Source: Streptomyces olivochromogenes (GTDB taxonomy: Bacteria; Actinomycetota; Actinomycetes; Streptomycetales; Streptomycetaceae). From it: a stretch of DNA of 64,000 nt. This document shows, piece after piece, positions 35,506 to 44,085 of this stretch (its first letter is position 1; the number at the start of each line of letters is the position of its first letter). A program made the position numbers and the translations under genes. Under the pieces are notes generated by a model that worked only from the letters and a program-made list of their open reading frames with translations, did no database searches and was not told where the DNA came from. The DNA lies in NCBI RefSeq assembly GCF_021538895.1, contig NZ_JADDRL010000006.1, forward strand, positions 89,263 through 153,262. Direction: 5' to 3'.

Positions 35506-36749
35506 ACGACCAGAACCTCGACAGTCCCGACGCCCCCCGCGGCTGCCCGGTCGCGCACGGTTCGGCCGAACTGGCCCGGCTGTACGGGCCCGAGGCGGCG
35601 ACCGACCCGTTCGGCATCTACGAGCGGTTGCGCAAGGAGCACGGCGCCGTCGCGCCGGTGCTGCTGGAGGGCGACATCCGCGCCTGGCTGGTGCTGGGCT
35701 ACCGGGAGAGCCGGCGGGTGCTCGACAATCCCCGCCAGTTCGCCCGGGACGGGCGGACCTGGCGGGACTGGCGGGAAGGACGGGTCGCGGAGACCTCCGC
35801 GCTGATCCCGATGCTCGGCTGGCGTCCCGACTGCGTGTCCCAGGACGGCGAGCCGCACCGCAGGCTGCGCGGTGCCGTCAACGATGTGCTGCAGGCTGCC
35901 GTCGGCCGCGGTATCCGGCGCCACGTCACGCACTTCGCCAACAAGATGATCGACGGGTTCGCGGACAGCGGCCGCGCCGATCTGGTGGCGGACTACGCCG
36001 ACTATCTGCCGATGCTCGTGATGTCCCGCATTCTGGGGCTCGGCGAGGCGGAGGGGCGCCGGCTGGTCGAGTCGTGCGCCCAGGTGCTCAAGGGCGGCGA
36101 GGACGCCGTGATGCACGACGGCAGGATCAGGGAGATCTTCGGTGAACTCGCCGAGCGCAGGCGGTCCGAACCCGGCTCCGACCTCGCCACCGGCCTGCTG
36201 GAGCATCACGCGGGTCTCGACCACGACGAGGTCGTCCACCACCTGCGCGTGGTGCTGATCGCCGCGCACGTCACGACCAACCTGCTGGCCCGGGTGCTGC
36301 AACTGGTCCTGACCGACGCCTCCCGGCTCTCCGGGCTGATCAGCGGTCAGCTGAACATCTCGGCGGTGGTGGAGGAGGTCATGTGGAACTCTCCGCCGCT
36401 GGCCGTCCTGCCGGGGCGCTTCGCCGCCAGCGACGTCGAACTGGGCGGGCACCGCATCGAGGAGGGCGACCTGCTCGTGCTCGGTCTCGCCCCGGGCAAC
36501 CTCGACCCCGAGGTCCGGCCCGACCCGGGTGTCTCGGTGCAGGGCAACCAGGCGCACCTGGCGTTCGGCGCGGGCCCGCACGAGTGCCCCGGGCAGAGCA
36601 TCGGTCAGTCCATGATCGAGGTTGCGGTGGACGTCCTGCTGCACCGGCTGCCGGGCCTGCGGCTGGCCGTGCCGGCGGATGAGCTCACCACGACCGCCTC
36701 CACCTGGGATTCCCGGCTGGACGGGCTGCCGGTCGAGTTCCCGGTGTGA
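35502..36749 (+). CDS. cvnE: Conservon cytochrome P450 lacking the ExxR arginine (CYP157-like)
   Basis: 415 residues; ATG overlaps the cvnD stop (ATGA). The heme loop is FGAGPHECPGQS with Cys362. The K-helix reads EEVMW (residues 291-295), so the near-invariant ExxR Arg is Trp. The I-helix reads AAHVTTN (254-260), lacking the usual acidic residue and the Gly. Loss of ExxR was described for the CYP157 family of S. coelicolor, whose members sit in conservons. Whether this protein is a monooxygenase or a heme-based sensor for the Cvn complex is open. Tandem CYP154/CYP157 pairs are common in conservons; only one P450 is present here. Confidence 0.9.
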   Translation: MNDQNLDSPDAPRGCPVAHGSAELARLYGPEAATDPFGIYERLRKEHGAVAPVLLEGDIRAWLVLGYRESRRVLDNPRQFARDGRTWRDWREGRVAETSALIPMLGWRPDCVSQDGEPHRRLRGAVNDVLQAAVGRGIRRHVTHFANKMIDGFADSGRADLVADYADYLPMLVMSRILGLGEAEGRRLVESCAQVLKGGEDAVMHDGRIREIFGELAERRRSEPGSDLATGLLEHHAGLDHDEVVHHLRVVLIAAHVTTNLLARVLQLVLTDASRLSGLISGQLNISAVVEEVMWNSPPLAVLPGRFAASDVELGGHRIEEGDLLVLGLAPGNLDPEVRPDPGVSVQGNQAHLAFGAGPHECPGQSIGQSMIEVAVDVLLHRLPGLRLAVPADELTTTASTWDSRLDGLPVEFPV

Positions 36750-36754
36750 GCACG

Positions 36755-36788
36755 GCGCTGCCCGGTCGGAATCCCGACCGGGCAGCGC
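36755..36788. terminator. Strong terminator after the cvn operon
   Basis: GCGCTGCCCGGTCGG (36755-36769) pairs perfectly with CCGACCGGGCAGCGC (36774-36788) around a 4-nt loop, followed by GCTTTG. It starts 5 bp beyond the cvnE stop and probably serves the convergent gene as well. Confidence 0.85.
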
Positions 36789-36835
36789 GCTTTGAGTCAT
36801 GGGCCGTACGGGAATTCCGGAACGGGATCGAGGCG

Positions 36836-38536
36836 TCAGCCGTCGAGCCAGTCGCCCGCGAGGGCGGAAGGATGGTATCCCGTGGCGTTCCAGAGGAAAT
36901 GCGGGTGGGCGCAGCCGAACATGTAAGCGAGCAGCGCGGTGTCTTCCCTCCCGGTCTCAGGGTCGTACAGGGTGTAGAACTGTTCACTTCCGACTGCTCC
37001 GGCGTCCTGCTGGATTTCACGAGCGCGGTCCGGGGACGGTGCGGCGCCGGCTGCCTCCACGGCGGCGATGTAGGTGCGGCGCAGGATCTCCCACGCGGTG
37101 TCGGTGTTGCCGTGCCAGGGGCCGTGCAGCGCTTCGAAGGCATGGAGCTCGGCGTCGAAGAGGGCCCATGTCCGCGGGAATTGGTCTCGGCAGCGTGCGG
37201 ACAGCTCGGCGGTCCGGGGGCTCAGCGCCGGTGCGGTGGGCCGCGGGGCGATCGTGAGGGTGGTGCCGCCGGTGAGGATGCCGCTGCAGGCGTTGGGCTG
37301 CAGGTCGCAGAGCGGGCACTCCTCGGCCGGGGGGAGGCCCTGGGTGATGCCGTCGAACCACAGGGCGTGGCGGCCGGTGAGCCCCAACCAGACGACGGTG
37401 CTGGTCATCAGCCACGTGTTCCACATCGGGGTGTGCGCCTCGGGCATGCAGCCGTACTTGACGAGAGCGATGGCGCAGGCGGTGTAGAGGGCCTTGGTGT
37501 GGGTGGGCATGTCGGCGAGCCAGATGTTGCTGATCTCGCCGGTGAGGGCATCGGCCCGTACGTCGGTCATGTCGTCGATGACGCGGCACAGCAGCAGGGA
37601 GGCGAGGTGCTCCTGCTGCCAGAGTTCGGTGTCGGGCGAGACGTGCCAGAACAGGCAGTCCAGCATCTGCAGGGCCGCGTAGGTGCTTTCGCCGAGTGGG
37701 TTGCTCTGGGGGAGTTCGACGTTGCCCGCGTGGTGCTGCTGGAGCCAGTACTCGTCGACGGATCGCTTGTGGGCTGCGTAGAGTCCGCAGACCAGGGCCC
37801 GTGCGCTGTTGGTGCTGAAATTCTCGGCCAGGCGGCCTTCGGCGAGTTGGGTGAGGCGCGTGGTGTCGATGGTGTCGATCACGCGCTTGTATTCGTGGAA
37901 GACGAGTATGTCGTCCTCGAAGCGGTGGCGGAGGCCAGAGTCACGCTCAAGATCGTTTATCTGCCGCACCCAGATCCATCCAGCGGTCAGGACGCTGTCG
38001 AGCTCCTCGCGGTACGGCCAGGTCTTGACGGTGAGGGGCCGACCAGCGCTCTGCCGCCAACCGTAGTCACCCAGCGTGCGGGCGGGGGGCGTGGGCAGCC
38101 GGCGGCACAGAGGACAGGCGCAGGCGGTTATTCGCTCCTCCTCGCGCGGCGGGGTGAGTGCCCGGCTCCGCCAGGCCCCTTCCAGCATCATGCAGGTCAG
38201 TCGGCATATCTCGACATCGGTGCTGACTTGGGGGAAGGCTTCTTCGATCAGGCGCAGGCTGGTGTCGAGTCGCCGCAACCTGGCGTCGCCCTCCTCGTCG
38301 GGTGGGAGGAACGCGCGCGGCGCTATGTGGAGAGCTCCCTCCACATGCAGCGTGGTGCTGGACCGGGGGGATCCGAATGCGTCCAGCCGCTGCTGAGCGG
38401 CGTCCTGGCACCGTTGGTGCTCCTCCGTGCTCCCGTCGACGCGTTCCATCAAGAGGCGGGCCAGGGCGTCCCCCGCCTCCGTGGGCCGGAGCACGGGCGT
38501 GTCGAAGGGCACGTCGAACCTGACGTCCTGAGGCAT
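36836..38536 (-). CDS. Unrecognised 566-residue protein with DDxxD motif and two CPLC knuckles
   Basis: 566 residues; ATG has AAAGGA upstream. I do not recognise the family with certainty. It is helix-rich. Residues 319-329 read VIDDMTDVRAD, an exact DDxxD motif followed by LTGEISN, and 192-199 read QINDLERD. Such Asp-rich helices bind Mg-diphosphate in isoprenoid synthases and terpene cyclases, so an isoprenoid synthase-like fold is possible, but the order and spacing of the motifs are not canonical. CACPLCRR (139-146) and ECPLCDLQPNAC (406-417) look like zinc or iron knuckles. Codon use appears less GC-biased than in the neighbours, suggesting transfer. It faces the conservon P450 gene across an 86-bp gap. 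Confidence 0.75.
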   Translation of the reverse strand: MPQDVRFDVPFDTPVLRPTEAGDALARLLMERVDGSTEEHQRCQDAAQQRLDAFGSPRSSTTLHVEGALHIAPRAFLPPDEEGDARLRRLDTSLRLIEEAFPQVSTDVEICRLTCMMLEGAWRSRALTPPREEERITACACPLCRRLPTPPARTLGDYGWRQSAGRPLTVKTWPYREELDSVLTAGWIWVRQINDLERDSGLRHRFEDDILVFHEYKRVIDTIDTTRLTQLAEGRLAENFSTNSARALVCGLYAAHKRSVDEYWLQQHHAGNVELPQSNPLGESTYAALQMLDCLFWHVSPDTELWQQEHLASLLLCRVIDDMTDVRADALTGEISNIWLADMPTHTKALYTACAIALVKYGCMPEAHTPMWNTWLMTSTVVWLGLTGRHALWFDGITQGLPPAEECPLCDLQPNACSGILTGGTTLTIAPRPTAPALSPRTAELSARCRDQFPRTWALFDAELHAFEALHGPWHGNTDTAWEILRRTYIAAVEAAGAAPSPDRAREIQQDAGAVGSEQFYTLYDPETGREDTALLAYMFGCAHPHFLWNATGYHPSALAGDWLDG

Positions 38537-38582
38537 GCGAGTCCTTTCGGAGACGGAACGCAGAGCCCCCCGCCCCTGCGAA

Positions 38583-38604
38583 CGGGCGGCCAGATGGCCG
38601 CCCG
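38583..38604 (-). promoter_or_regulatory. Leader hairpin upstream of the DDxxD gene
   Basis: CGGGCGGCC (38583-38591) and GGCCGCCCG (38596-38604) form a perfect 9-bp stem with a 4-nt loop in the probable 5' leader, 47 bp before the start codon. It could be an attenuator or mRNA stabiliser. The region 38537-38712 has no gene. Confidence 0.45.
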
Positions 38605-38676
38605 TGCACTCGAACTGAGCTTCGTGGTGCGAAAGTTGACCGAGAAGCGATACGAGGCTGCCCAGAGCGTAAATGA

Positions 38677-38698
38677 TCTATACCGTGACACGGCCGTG
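38677..38698 (-). promoter_or_regulatory. Candidate -10 box and palindrome for the DDxxD gene
   Basis: On the minus strand TATAGA (38682 to 38677) is a good -10 hexamer. Just upstream, the 10-bp palindrome CACGGCCGTG (38689-38698) occupies the spacer/-35 region and may bind a regulator. No convincing -35 is seen, so an activator or alternative sigma factor may be needed. Confidence 0.35.
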
Positions 38699-38712
38699 AC
38701 GTGTGTTACTGC

Positions 38713-40344
38713 TCATGCCTCGTGAGCCGCGTACACTCGCGCGCCCCCCACATAGGTGAGCGCCACCTTCGTCTCCGCGATCGCCTCGGGCGGACCGGCG
38801 AACGGGTCACGGTCCAGCACCACCAGATCGGCCAGCGCCCCGACGCTCACCCGCCCGCCGTCGTCCAGATGGTTCACGTACGCCGTACCCGCCGTGTACG
38901 CCGTGAGGGCCTCCGCGAGCCCGAGGCGCTCGCCGGCCAGGAACACCGGGCCGTCGCCGCCCGGTTCGACGCGGTTGACCGCGACATGGATGCCCTGGAT
39001 CGGATCCGCGCTGCTCACCGGCCAGTCGCTGCCCGCCGCGAGCCGCGCCCCGGAGCGCAGCAGCGCCCCGAACGGGTACTGCCACGCGGCCCGTTCGGGC
39101 CCGAGGAAGGGGATCGTCAGCTCGTCCATCTGCGGCTCGTGCGCGGCCCACAGCGGCTGGATGTTGGCGGTGGCGCCGAGCCGGGCGAAGCGCGGCACGT
39201 CGTCCGGGTGGACGACCTGGAGGTGCGCCAGATGCGGCCGGGTGTCGCTCGGCCCGTTCACGGCGCGGGCCGCCTCGATCGCGTCGAGGGCGTCGCGTAC
39301 GGCCCGGTCGCCCAGCGCGTGGAAGTGGCACTGGAAGCCGAGCGCGTCCAATTCGGTCACGTACTTGGGCAGTTGACCGGCGTCGATGAAGCTGGCGCCG
39401 CGATTGGCGGTGGCGCAGCCGCACTTGTCGAGGTAGGGCTCCAGCAGCGCCGCCGTCCCGGTCTCCGCGACCCCGTCAAGCATCAGTTTCACGCTGCCCG
39501 CCCGAAACCGGCCGTGGCTGAACGCGGCCCGGCGCTCGACGAGTTCGGGGATCTGCTCGGCCCCGCGCTCCCGGTCCCACCACAGCGCGCCCACCACCCG
39601 CGCGGTCAGCGAGCCGTCGCGGGCGGCCGCGAGATACGCGTCGGCCGGGTTGTCCATGCCGAGGAAGTCGCCGACGAGGGCGTCCTGCCAGGCCGTGATG
39701 CCGAGCGCGTGCAGATGGCGCTGGGCGTGCAGCAGCGCGGCCAGCCGGTCGGCCGCGGTGGCCCCCGGCGTGAGGCGGCCGACCAGCTGCATCGCGCCCT
39801 CCTGGAGCGTGCCGCTCGGCTCACCGGAGGCGTCCCGGTCGATCCGGCCGTCGGCCGGGTCGGGGGTGTCCCGGGTGATGCCGGCGAGCTCCAGGGCGCG
39901 GCTGTTGACCCAGGCGCCGTGGTGGTCGCGGTTGGGCAGGTAGACCGGCCGGTCGGGGACGGCCGCGTCCAGCAGCTCCCGCGTCGGCGTACCGCCCTCG
40001 AAGGCCTCCATCGACCAGCCGCCGCCGAGGATCCACTCCCGCTCGGGGTGGGTGGCGGCGTACACGCGGACGGCGGCCAGGGTCTCCGCGGCGGTCTTCG
40101 CGCCGGTCAGGTCGCACTGGGTGAGTTCGAGTCCGGCCGGCACGGGGTGGATGTGCGCGTCCTGGAAGCCGGGCAGCAGCAGCCGTCCGGCGAGGTCCAC
40201 CACCTCGGTCCGGGGCCCGGCGAGTTCGCGCACCTCGTCGTGCCCGACGGCGGTGATCCGGTCACCGGTGACGGCGACGGCAGTCGCCGTGCGGCCCTCG
40301 GGGGTGAGGACGGGGCCGCCGGTGAAGAGGAGATCAGCGTGCAT
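38713..40344 (-). CDS. Amidohydrolase (YtcJ-like, amidohydrolase 3 family)
   Basis: 543 residues from ATG at MHADLLFTGG. Metal ligands: DAHIHP early, then the KLMLDGVAETG block with the usual metal-bridging Lys region, CHFHALGDRA, LAHLQVV and the late Asp in AAGSDWPVSS. The N-terminal composite beta-sandwich (LLFTGGPVLTPEGRTATAVAVTGDRI) is typical. These enzymes hydrolyse amide or related bonds. It is downstream of an APC permease gene by 17 bp on the same strand, so the pair probably imports and hydrolyses one amide- or amine-containing compound. Confidence 0.9.
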   Translation of the reverse strand: MHADLLFTGGPVLTPEGRTATAVAVTGDRITAVGHDEVRELAGPRTEVVDLAGRLLLPGFQDAHIHPVPAGLELTQCDLTGAKTAAETLAAVRVYAATHPEREWILGGGWSMEAFEGGTPTRELLDAAVPDRPVYLPNRDHHGAWVNSRALELAGITRDTPDPADGRIDRDASGEPSGTLQEGAMQLVGRLTPGATAADRLAALLHAQRHLHALGITAWQDALVGDFLGMDNPADAYLAAARDGSLTARVVGALWWDRERGAEQIPELVERRAAFSHGRFRAGSVKLMLDGVAETGTAALLEPYLDKCGCATANRGASFIDAGQLPKYVTELDALGFQCHFHALGDRAVRDALDAIEAARAVNGPSDTRPHLAHLQVVHPDDVPRFARLGATANIQPLWAAHEPQMDELTIPFLGPERAAWQYPFGALLRSGARLAAGSDWPVSSADPIQGIHVAVNRVEPGGDGPVFLAGERLGLAEALTAYTAGTAYVNHLDDGGRVSVGALADLVVLDRDPFAGPPEAIAETKVALTYVGGARVYAAHEA

Positions 40345-40361
40345 GTTCTCTTTCCTTGGGA

Positions 40362-41864
40362 TCAGTTGGGGGTGGCGATCAGCTGCGGCGCGTCGGCGTC
40401 CGTGCCGTCGCCGGTGCGGAAGTACGGGGAGCGGCGCACCCACTTGGCGTACGCGGCGGCCACGAAGCCGGACGCGATCATCGCCAGGGGCATGAGCAGC
40501 AGGAACCAGCCGTTGTCCGCGCGGAGTTCGAGACGGTCGGCGGAGTCGTAGAAGGACCAGCCGAGGTAGCCGCCGAGGCCGAGGAGCGCGGCGGCGCTCA
40601 GAGCGGGCAGCACCACCGCCCGCACGCCCTGCCCCAGGTCGGTGCGCAGCAGGGAGCGGAAGCGTACGGCGGCGGCGAGCGCGGTGAGCGCGTAGGAGAG
40701 CGCAACGACGATGCCGACGGCGTTCACGGTCGCCAGGATCATGTCGGCGAGCCGCGGGATCACCAGGGCGAGCGCGGCCACCGCGGTGGAGATCGCCCCG
40801 ATCAGCAGCGTGCCGGCCGCCGGTGTCCCGTACCGGGCGCTGATCCTGGACCACACCGGGCCGACGGTACGGTCCCGGCTCATCGCGAACATGCCGCGCG
40901 CCGTGGGAATCACCCCGGCCTGCAGCGAGGCCACGGCCGAGAACATCAGGGCCACCAGCGGCAGCGCTGCCAGCGGCTGCGCGGCCAGCCGGTCGCCGAA
41001 GTACGCGAGCCCCTCGGCGCCGTGCCCGGCCAGCTCCTGCTCGGACAGCACCCGCTGGAAGGCGACGGAGCCGAGCAGGAACAGTCCCAGCATCGTCACC
41101 AGGGTGATCATTCCGGCGCGGGAGGCGTCCCGCGGGTCGCGGACCTCCTCGTTGACGCTGAACGCGACCTCGAAGCCCCAGTAGCAGAACACCGACAGCA
41201 GCATCCCCTGCGCGAGCGCCGACACCGACGGGATGGCGAAGGGGTTGAACCAGGAGAGGCTGAAGTCGTGTTGGCCGGCGACGATGCCGTAGCCGCAGAA
41301 CCCGAGCAGTACGACGTACTCGAAGATCAGCAGGCCGCTCTGCAGCCGCGCCGCGGTGCGGATGCCGGTCACGGCGGTCAGCGTGACGGCGATCAGGATC
41401 CCGATGCCCACCGCCGTCGACTGCGCGGTCGACCCCGGATCCAGCGTGAGCCCGGCCAGTCGGTGGAGCCCGGCCTCGCCGGCCAGCTGCAGGATCGACG
41501 ACCCGGTGACCGCCGTGGTGTACGCGAGGAACGCGATGGACGCCGTGAGGTTCACCCAGCCGACCATGAAGCCGAGCCACGGGTTGAGCGAACGTCCCAC
41601 CCACACGTACCCGTTGCCGGCGTTGGGCTCCACCTTGTTCAGCCGGGAGAAGGCGCCCGCGATCCCCAGGATCGGCAGGAACGCCAGCAGCATGATGGCC
41701 GGCAGGTGCAGCCCGACCACCGCGGCCGTTACCCCGAGGCCGATGCCGATGCTGGTGGTCGCGGCCGTGCTGGACGCGGCGACGGCGACGCCGTCCAGGA
41801 CACCGAGGGACTTGCGCAGCTCCTGCTTCAGGGGCGGGTCGACACCGTAGGGCTTATCGGTCAT
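40362..41864 (-). CDS. APC family amino acid/amine permease
   Basis: 500 residues from ATG with GGAGAG six bases upstream; longer frames to 42071 run through the promoter. About 12 hydrophobic helices. TM1 (SIGIGLGVTAAVVGL) and the NAGNGYVWVGRSLNPWLGFMVGW segment are typical of the APC superfamily. Probably a proton- or sodium-coupled importer. It is the first gene of a two-gene operon with the amidohydrolase and is divergent from a TetR gene. Confidence 0.9.
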   Translation of the reverse strand: MTDKPYGVDPPLKQELRKSLGVLDGVAVAASSTAATTSIGIGLGVTAAVVGLHLPAIMLLAFLPILGIAGAFSRLNKVEPNAGNGYVWVGRSLNPWLGFMVGWVNLTASIAFLAYTTAVTGSSILQLAGEAGLHRLAGLTLDPGSTAQSTAVGIGILIAVTLTAVTGIRTAARLQSGLLIFEYVVLLGFCGYGIVAGQHDFSLSWFNPFAIPSVSALAQGMLLSVFCYWGFEVAFSVNEEVRDPRDASRAGMITLVTMLGLFLLGSVAFQRVLSEQELAGHGAEGLAYFGDRLAAQPLAALPLVALMFSAVASLQAGVIPTARGMFAMSRDRTVGPVWSRISARYGTPAAGTLLIGAISTAVAALALVIPRLADMILATVNAVGIVVALSYALTALAAAVRFRSLLRTDLGQGVRAVVLPALSAAALLGLGGYLGWSFYDSADRLELRADNGWFLLLMPLAMIASGFVAAAYAKWVRRSPYFRTGDGTDADAPQLIATPN

Positions 41865-41988
41865 GGCCAGCTCTCCGCTCGCACCGGGGGGCCTGGTCGG
41901 CCCCGGTGACCGCACATGAAACTGCCCGTGCACTTCACAGGTCAACGCTGTTGTCGTAAGGTTCCCGCACACTCCAGGGAGGGGTCCC

Positions 41989-42711
41989 ATGACCGAACGT
42001 GTCGTTCCGCCGGCGGCCCGCGTGCGCCGGAGGCCCACCAAACAGGGCGTGGTCCTCTCCGAGGAACTCATCGTCGAGACCGCGCTGCGGCTGATCGAGG
42101 AGCACGGCGGCGACGCCCTCTCCGTGCGCCGCCTCGGCCGGGCGCTGGGCGCCGATCCCAGCAGCCTGTACCGCTACTTCCGGCACACCGACGATCTGCT
42201 GCTGGCCATCGCCGACGAGCTCATCGGCCGTACGATGCGCGCCTGGCGGCCCACCGGGGACTGGCGCGCCGACCTGCGCGACCTGGGCCTGCGCATCCAC
42301 GCGGGAGCCCTCGCGCACCCCCGGGCCGCGGTGCTGAGCTTCCACCGCGTGACGGGGCGGGCGCACGAGATCCAGGCCGTCGAGACCATGCTCGGGGTGC
42401 TGCGCGGGGCGGGCTTCCCGGACGCCGACGCGGTACGGATCTACCACGCCTTCGTCGACCAGGCGCTCGCCTACGGCGGCCTCGACTCCGCCAACGCCTC
42501 CCTGCCGAGGGCCGCGCGCGAGGCGGAGGACGAGGTGTGGCGGGCGACCTACGCCCGACTGCCCGCGGACACCCACCCCCACATCGCGGCGACCTCCCGC
42601 CACCTCATCACCTCCATGCGAACGAGCTCCTACCCGGCGGCCCTGGACCTCCTCCTGACCGCGGCAGCGACCCGCCTCGACACGATCAGGGGGGCGGTGC
42701 CGGGGGAGTGA
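41989..42711 (+). CDS. TetR family regulator divergent from permease-amidohydrolase operon
   Basis: 240 residues; ATG preceded by GGGAGGGG. HTH at about residues 28-75 (LSVRRLGRALGADPSSLYRYFRHTDDL). The C-terminal region (HPRAAVLSFHRVTGRAHEIQAVE) fits the TetR_C class seen in TetR-like drug-sensing proteins. The 124-bp divergent gap suggests it controls the permease/amidohydrolase operon and itself. No clear long palindrome was found in the gap. Confidence 0.88.
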   Translation: MTERVVPPAARVRRRPTKQGVVLSEELIVETALRLIEEHGGDALSVRRLGRALGADPSSLYRYFRHTDDLLLAIADELIGRTMRAWRPTGDWRADLRDLGLRIHAGALAHPRAAVLSFHRVTGRAHEIQAVETMLGVLRGAGFPDADAVRIYHAFVDQALAYGGLDSANASLPRAAREAEDEVWRATYARLPADTHPHIAATSRHLITSMRTSSYPAALDLLLTAAATRLDTIRGAVPGE

Positions 42712-42714
42712 ATC

Positions 42715-43051
42715 GCGGGCTCTTGCGGGCGGCTGACCTGCGGGTCTTTGCGGGCGGTGCCGGTCGGTTGGCCCGCGGGCTCTTACGGGTGGCAGAGTCG
42801 GTCGGCTGACTCGTCGGCTCTTGCGGGTGGCGGTGTCGGGTGGCTGGCCTGCGGGTCTTTGCGGGTGGCCGTGTCGGTCGGCTGACCTGCCGGCTCTTGC
42901 GGGTGGCGGTGTCGGTCGGCCGACCCGCGGGCCGTTGCGGGCGGTTGTGCCGGGCGGTTGGCCTGCGGGTCTTTTGCGGGTAGCGGTGTCGGGCAGCTGA
43001 CCCGCGGGTCTTTGCGGGCGGCGGCGGGCAGCCAGCTGCGGGCCCTTCCGG
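42715..43051. repeat. Degenerate 38-bp tandem repeat array, about nine copies
   Basis: Units begin with GCGGGTCTTTGCGGG or a close variant at 42715, 42740, 42775, 42813, 42851, 42889, 42927, 42965 and 43004, with a partial unit at 43038. Five successive central units are exactly 38 bp; the outer ones are 25-39 bp. The second half of each unit reads GTCGGTCGGCTGACC-like. There are no unique spacers, so this is not a CRISPR array. 38 is not a multiple of 3, so the array is not coding. It fills the gap between the TetR stop and the CDF gene. Confidence 0.9.
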
Positions 43052-43113
43052 TAGGCCCCCGAATTCCGCCGACCGCACGGTGTGAGGGGCCCGGTCCGGG
43101 GCAGTCGGCGAGC

Positions 43114-44085
43114 GTGGGCGAGACATCCTCCGATCGCGGAGCCGACCGCAGGACCCGCGTCACCGTGCTGGTGGCACTCGCTGCCAATCTGGTGATCGCC
43201 GTGGCCAAGGCGGTCGGCGGTCTCCTCGCGGCCTCGCCCGCGCTGCTGTCGGAGGCGGCCCACTCGGTGGCCGACAGCCTGAACGAGATCTTCCTGCTGG
43301 CCGCGCTGCGCCGCAGCCGCCGCCCCGCCGACCGCCGGCACCCCTTCGGCTACGGCAAGGAGCGCTTCTTCTGGGCCCTGCTCGCGGCCGTCGGCATCTT
43401 CGTCATGGGCGGCTGCTTCTCCTTCTTCCAGGGCTTGGAGGCCCTGCGCCACGGCGCGGAGGAGAAGTTCAGCGGCTATGTGGCGGGCCTGATCGTGCTG
43501 GGTGTCGCGCTGCTCGCCGAGGGAGCCTCCCTGCTGCGGGCGCTGTACCAGGTGCGCCGGCAGGGCGGCGGCCGGACCGGGCTGCGCGACCCGGCGCTGC
43601 GCACCGTGGTCGCCGAGGACGGCACGGCGGTGCTCGGCGTGAGCCTGGCGATCGCCGGCATGGCGCTGCACATGGTCACGGGGCAGGTCGCGTGGGAGGC
43701 CTCGGCCTCGCTGGCGATCGGAATGCTGCTCGTCCTCGTCGCCTACCGCCTGGGACGCGACGCCCGTGACCAGCTCATCGGGGAGGCCGCCGACCCCGAG
43801 CTCAGCGACCGGATCCGTGATCTGCTGGCGGCGCAGCCCGAGATCGACAGCGTGGAGGAGCTGTTCACGATGAAGATGGGGCTCGACTCCACGCTGGTGG
43901 TGGCCCGGATCGATCTCGTACCCGGCCTGGACAGCGAGCGGGTCGAGGAGGATGCCGTACGCATCAAGCGGCACATCGCCCGGACCGTCCCCGAGGTCGA
44001 CCAGATCTTCCTCGACGTCACCGACCGCCCGGCGGGCGAGGCATGCGAGAGCCCCGCCGCGACGGGGGAACGCGGCGGGGCCTGA
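43114..44085 (+). CDS. Cation diffusion facilitator (CDF) transporter
   Basis: 323 residues from GTG (VGETSSDRGADRR); a longer frame upstream would translate the tandem repeat and is rejected. Six helices. TM2 carries SEAAHSVADSLNE (His/Asp metal site), then HPFGYGKERFFWAL, and TM5 EDGTAVLGVSLAIAG (Asp site). A cytosolic CDF C-terminal domain (VEELFTMKMGLDSTLVVARIDL, VDQIFLDVTDR) follows. Exports Zn2+, Fe2+ or similar cations by proton antiport. No ribosome site is obvious. Confidence 0.87.
   Translation: MGETSSDRGADRRTRVTVLVALAANLVIAVAKAVGGLLAASPALLSEAAHSVADSLNEIFLLAALRRSRRPADRRHPFGYGKERFFWALLAAVGIFVMGGCFSFFQGLEALRHGAEEKFSGYVAGLIVLGVALLAEGASLLRALYQVRRQGGGRTGLRDPALRTVVAEDGTAVLGVSLAIAGMALHMVTGQVAWEASASLAIGMLLVLVAYRLGRDARDQLIGEAADPELSDRIRDLLAAQPEIDSVEELFTMKMGLDSTLVVARIDLVPGLDSERVEEDAVRIKRHIARTVPEVDQIFLDVTDRPAGEACESPAATGERGGA
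44051..44081 (+). terminator. Terminator stem embedded in the last codons of the CDF gene
   Basis: GCCCCGCCGCG (44051-44061) pairs perfectly with CGCGGCGGGGC (44071-44081) around a 9-nt loop; the CDF stop codon follows at 44083-44085. The hairpin is therefore translated (residues SPAATGERGGA). Confidence 0.65.

Noticed and set aside
41920..41945. Operator-like TGAA...TTCA symmetry in the permease/tetR gap
   Set aside because: Only four bases per arm match; too short to support.
42715..43051. CRISPR array
   Set aside because: Repeats are directly adjacent with no unique spacers, are degenerate, and there are no cas genes.
42958..43113. N-terminal extension of the CDF protein through the tandem repeat
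   Set aside because: The extension would translate a non-codon-period repeat into low-complexity sequence; family alignment favours the GTG at 43114.
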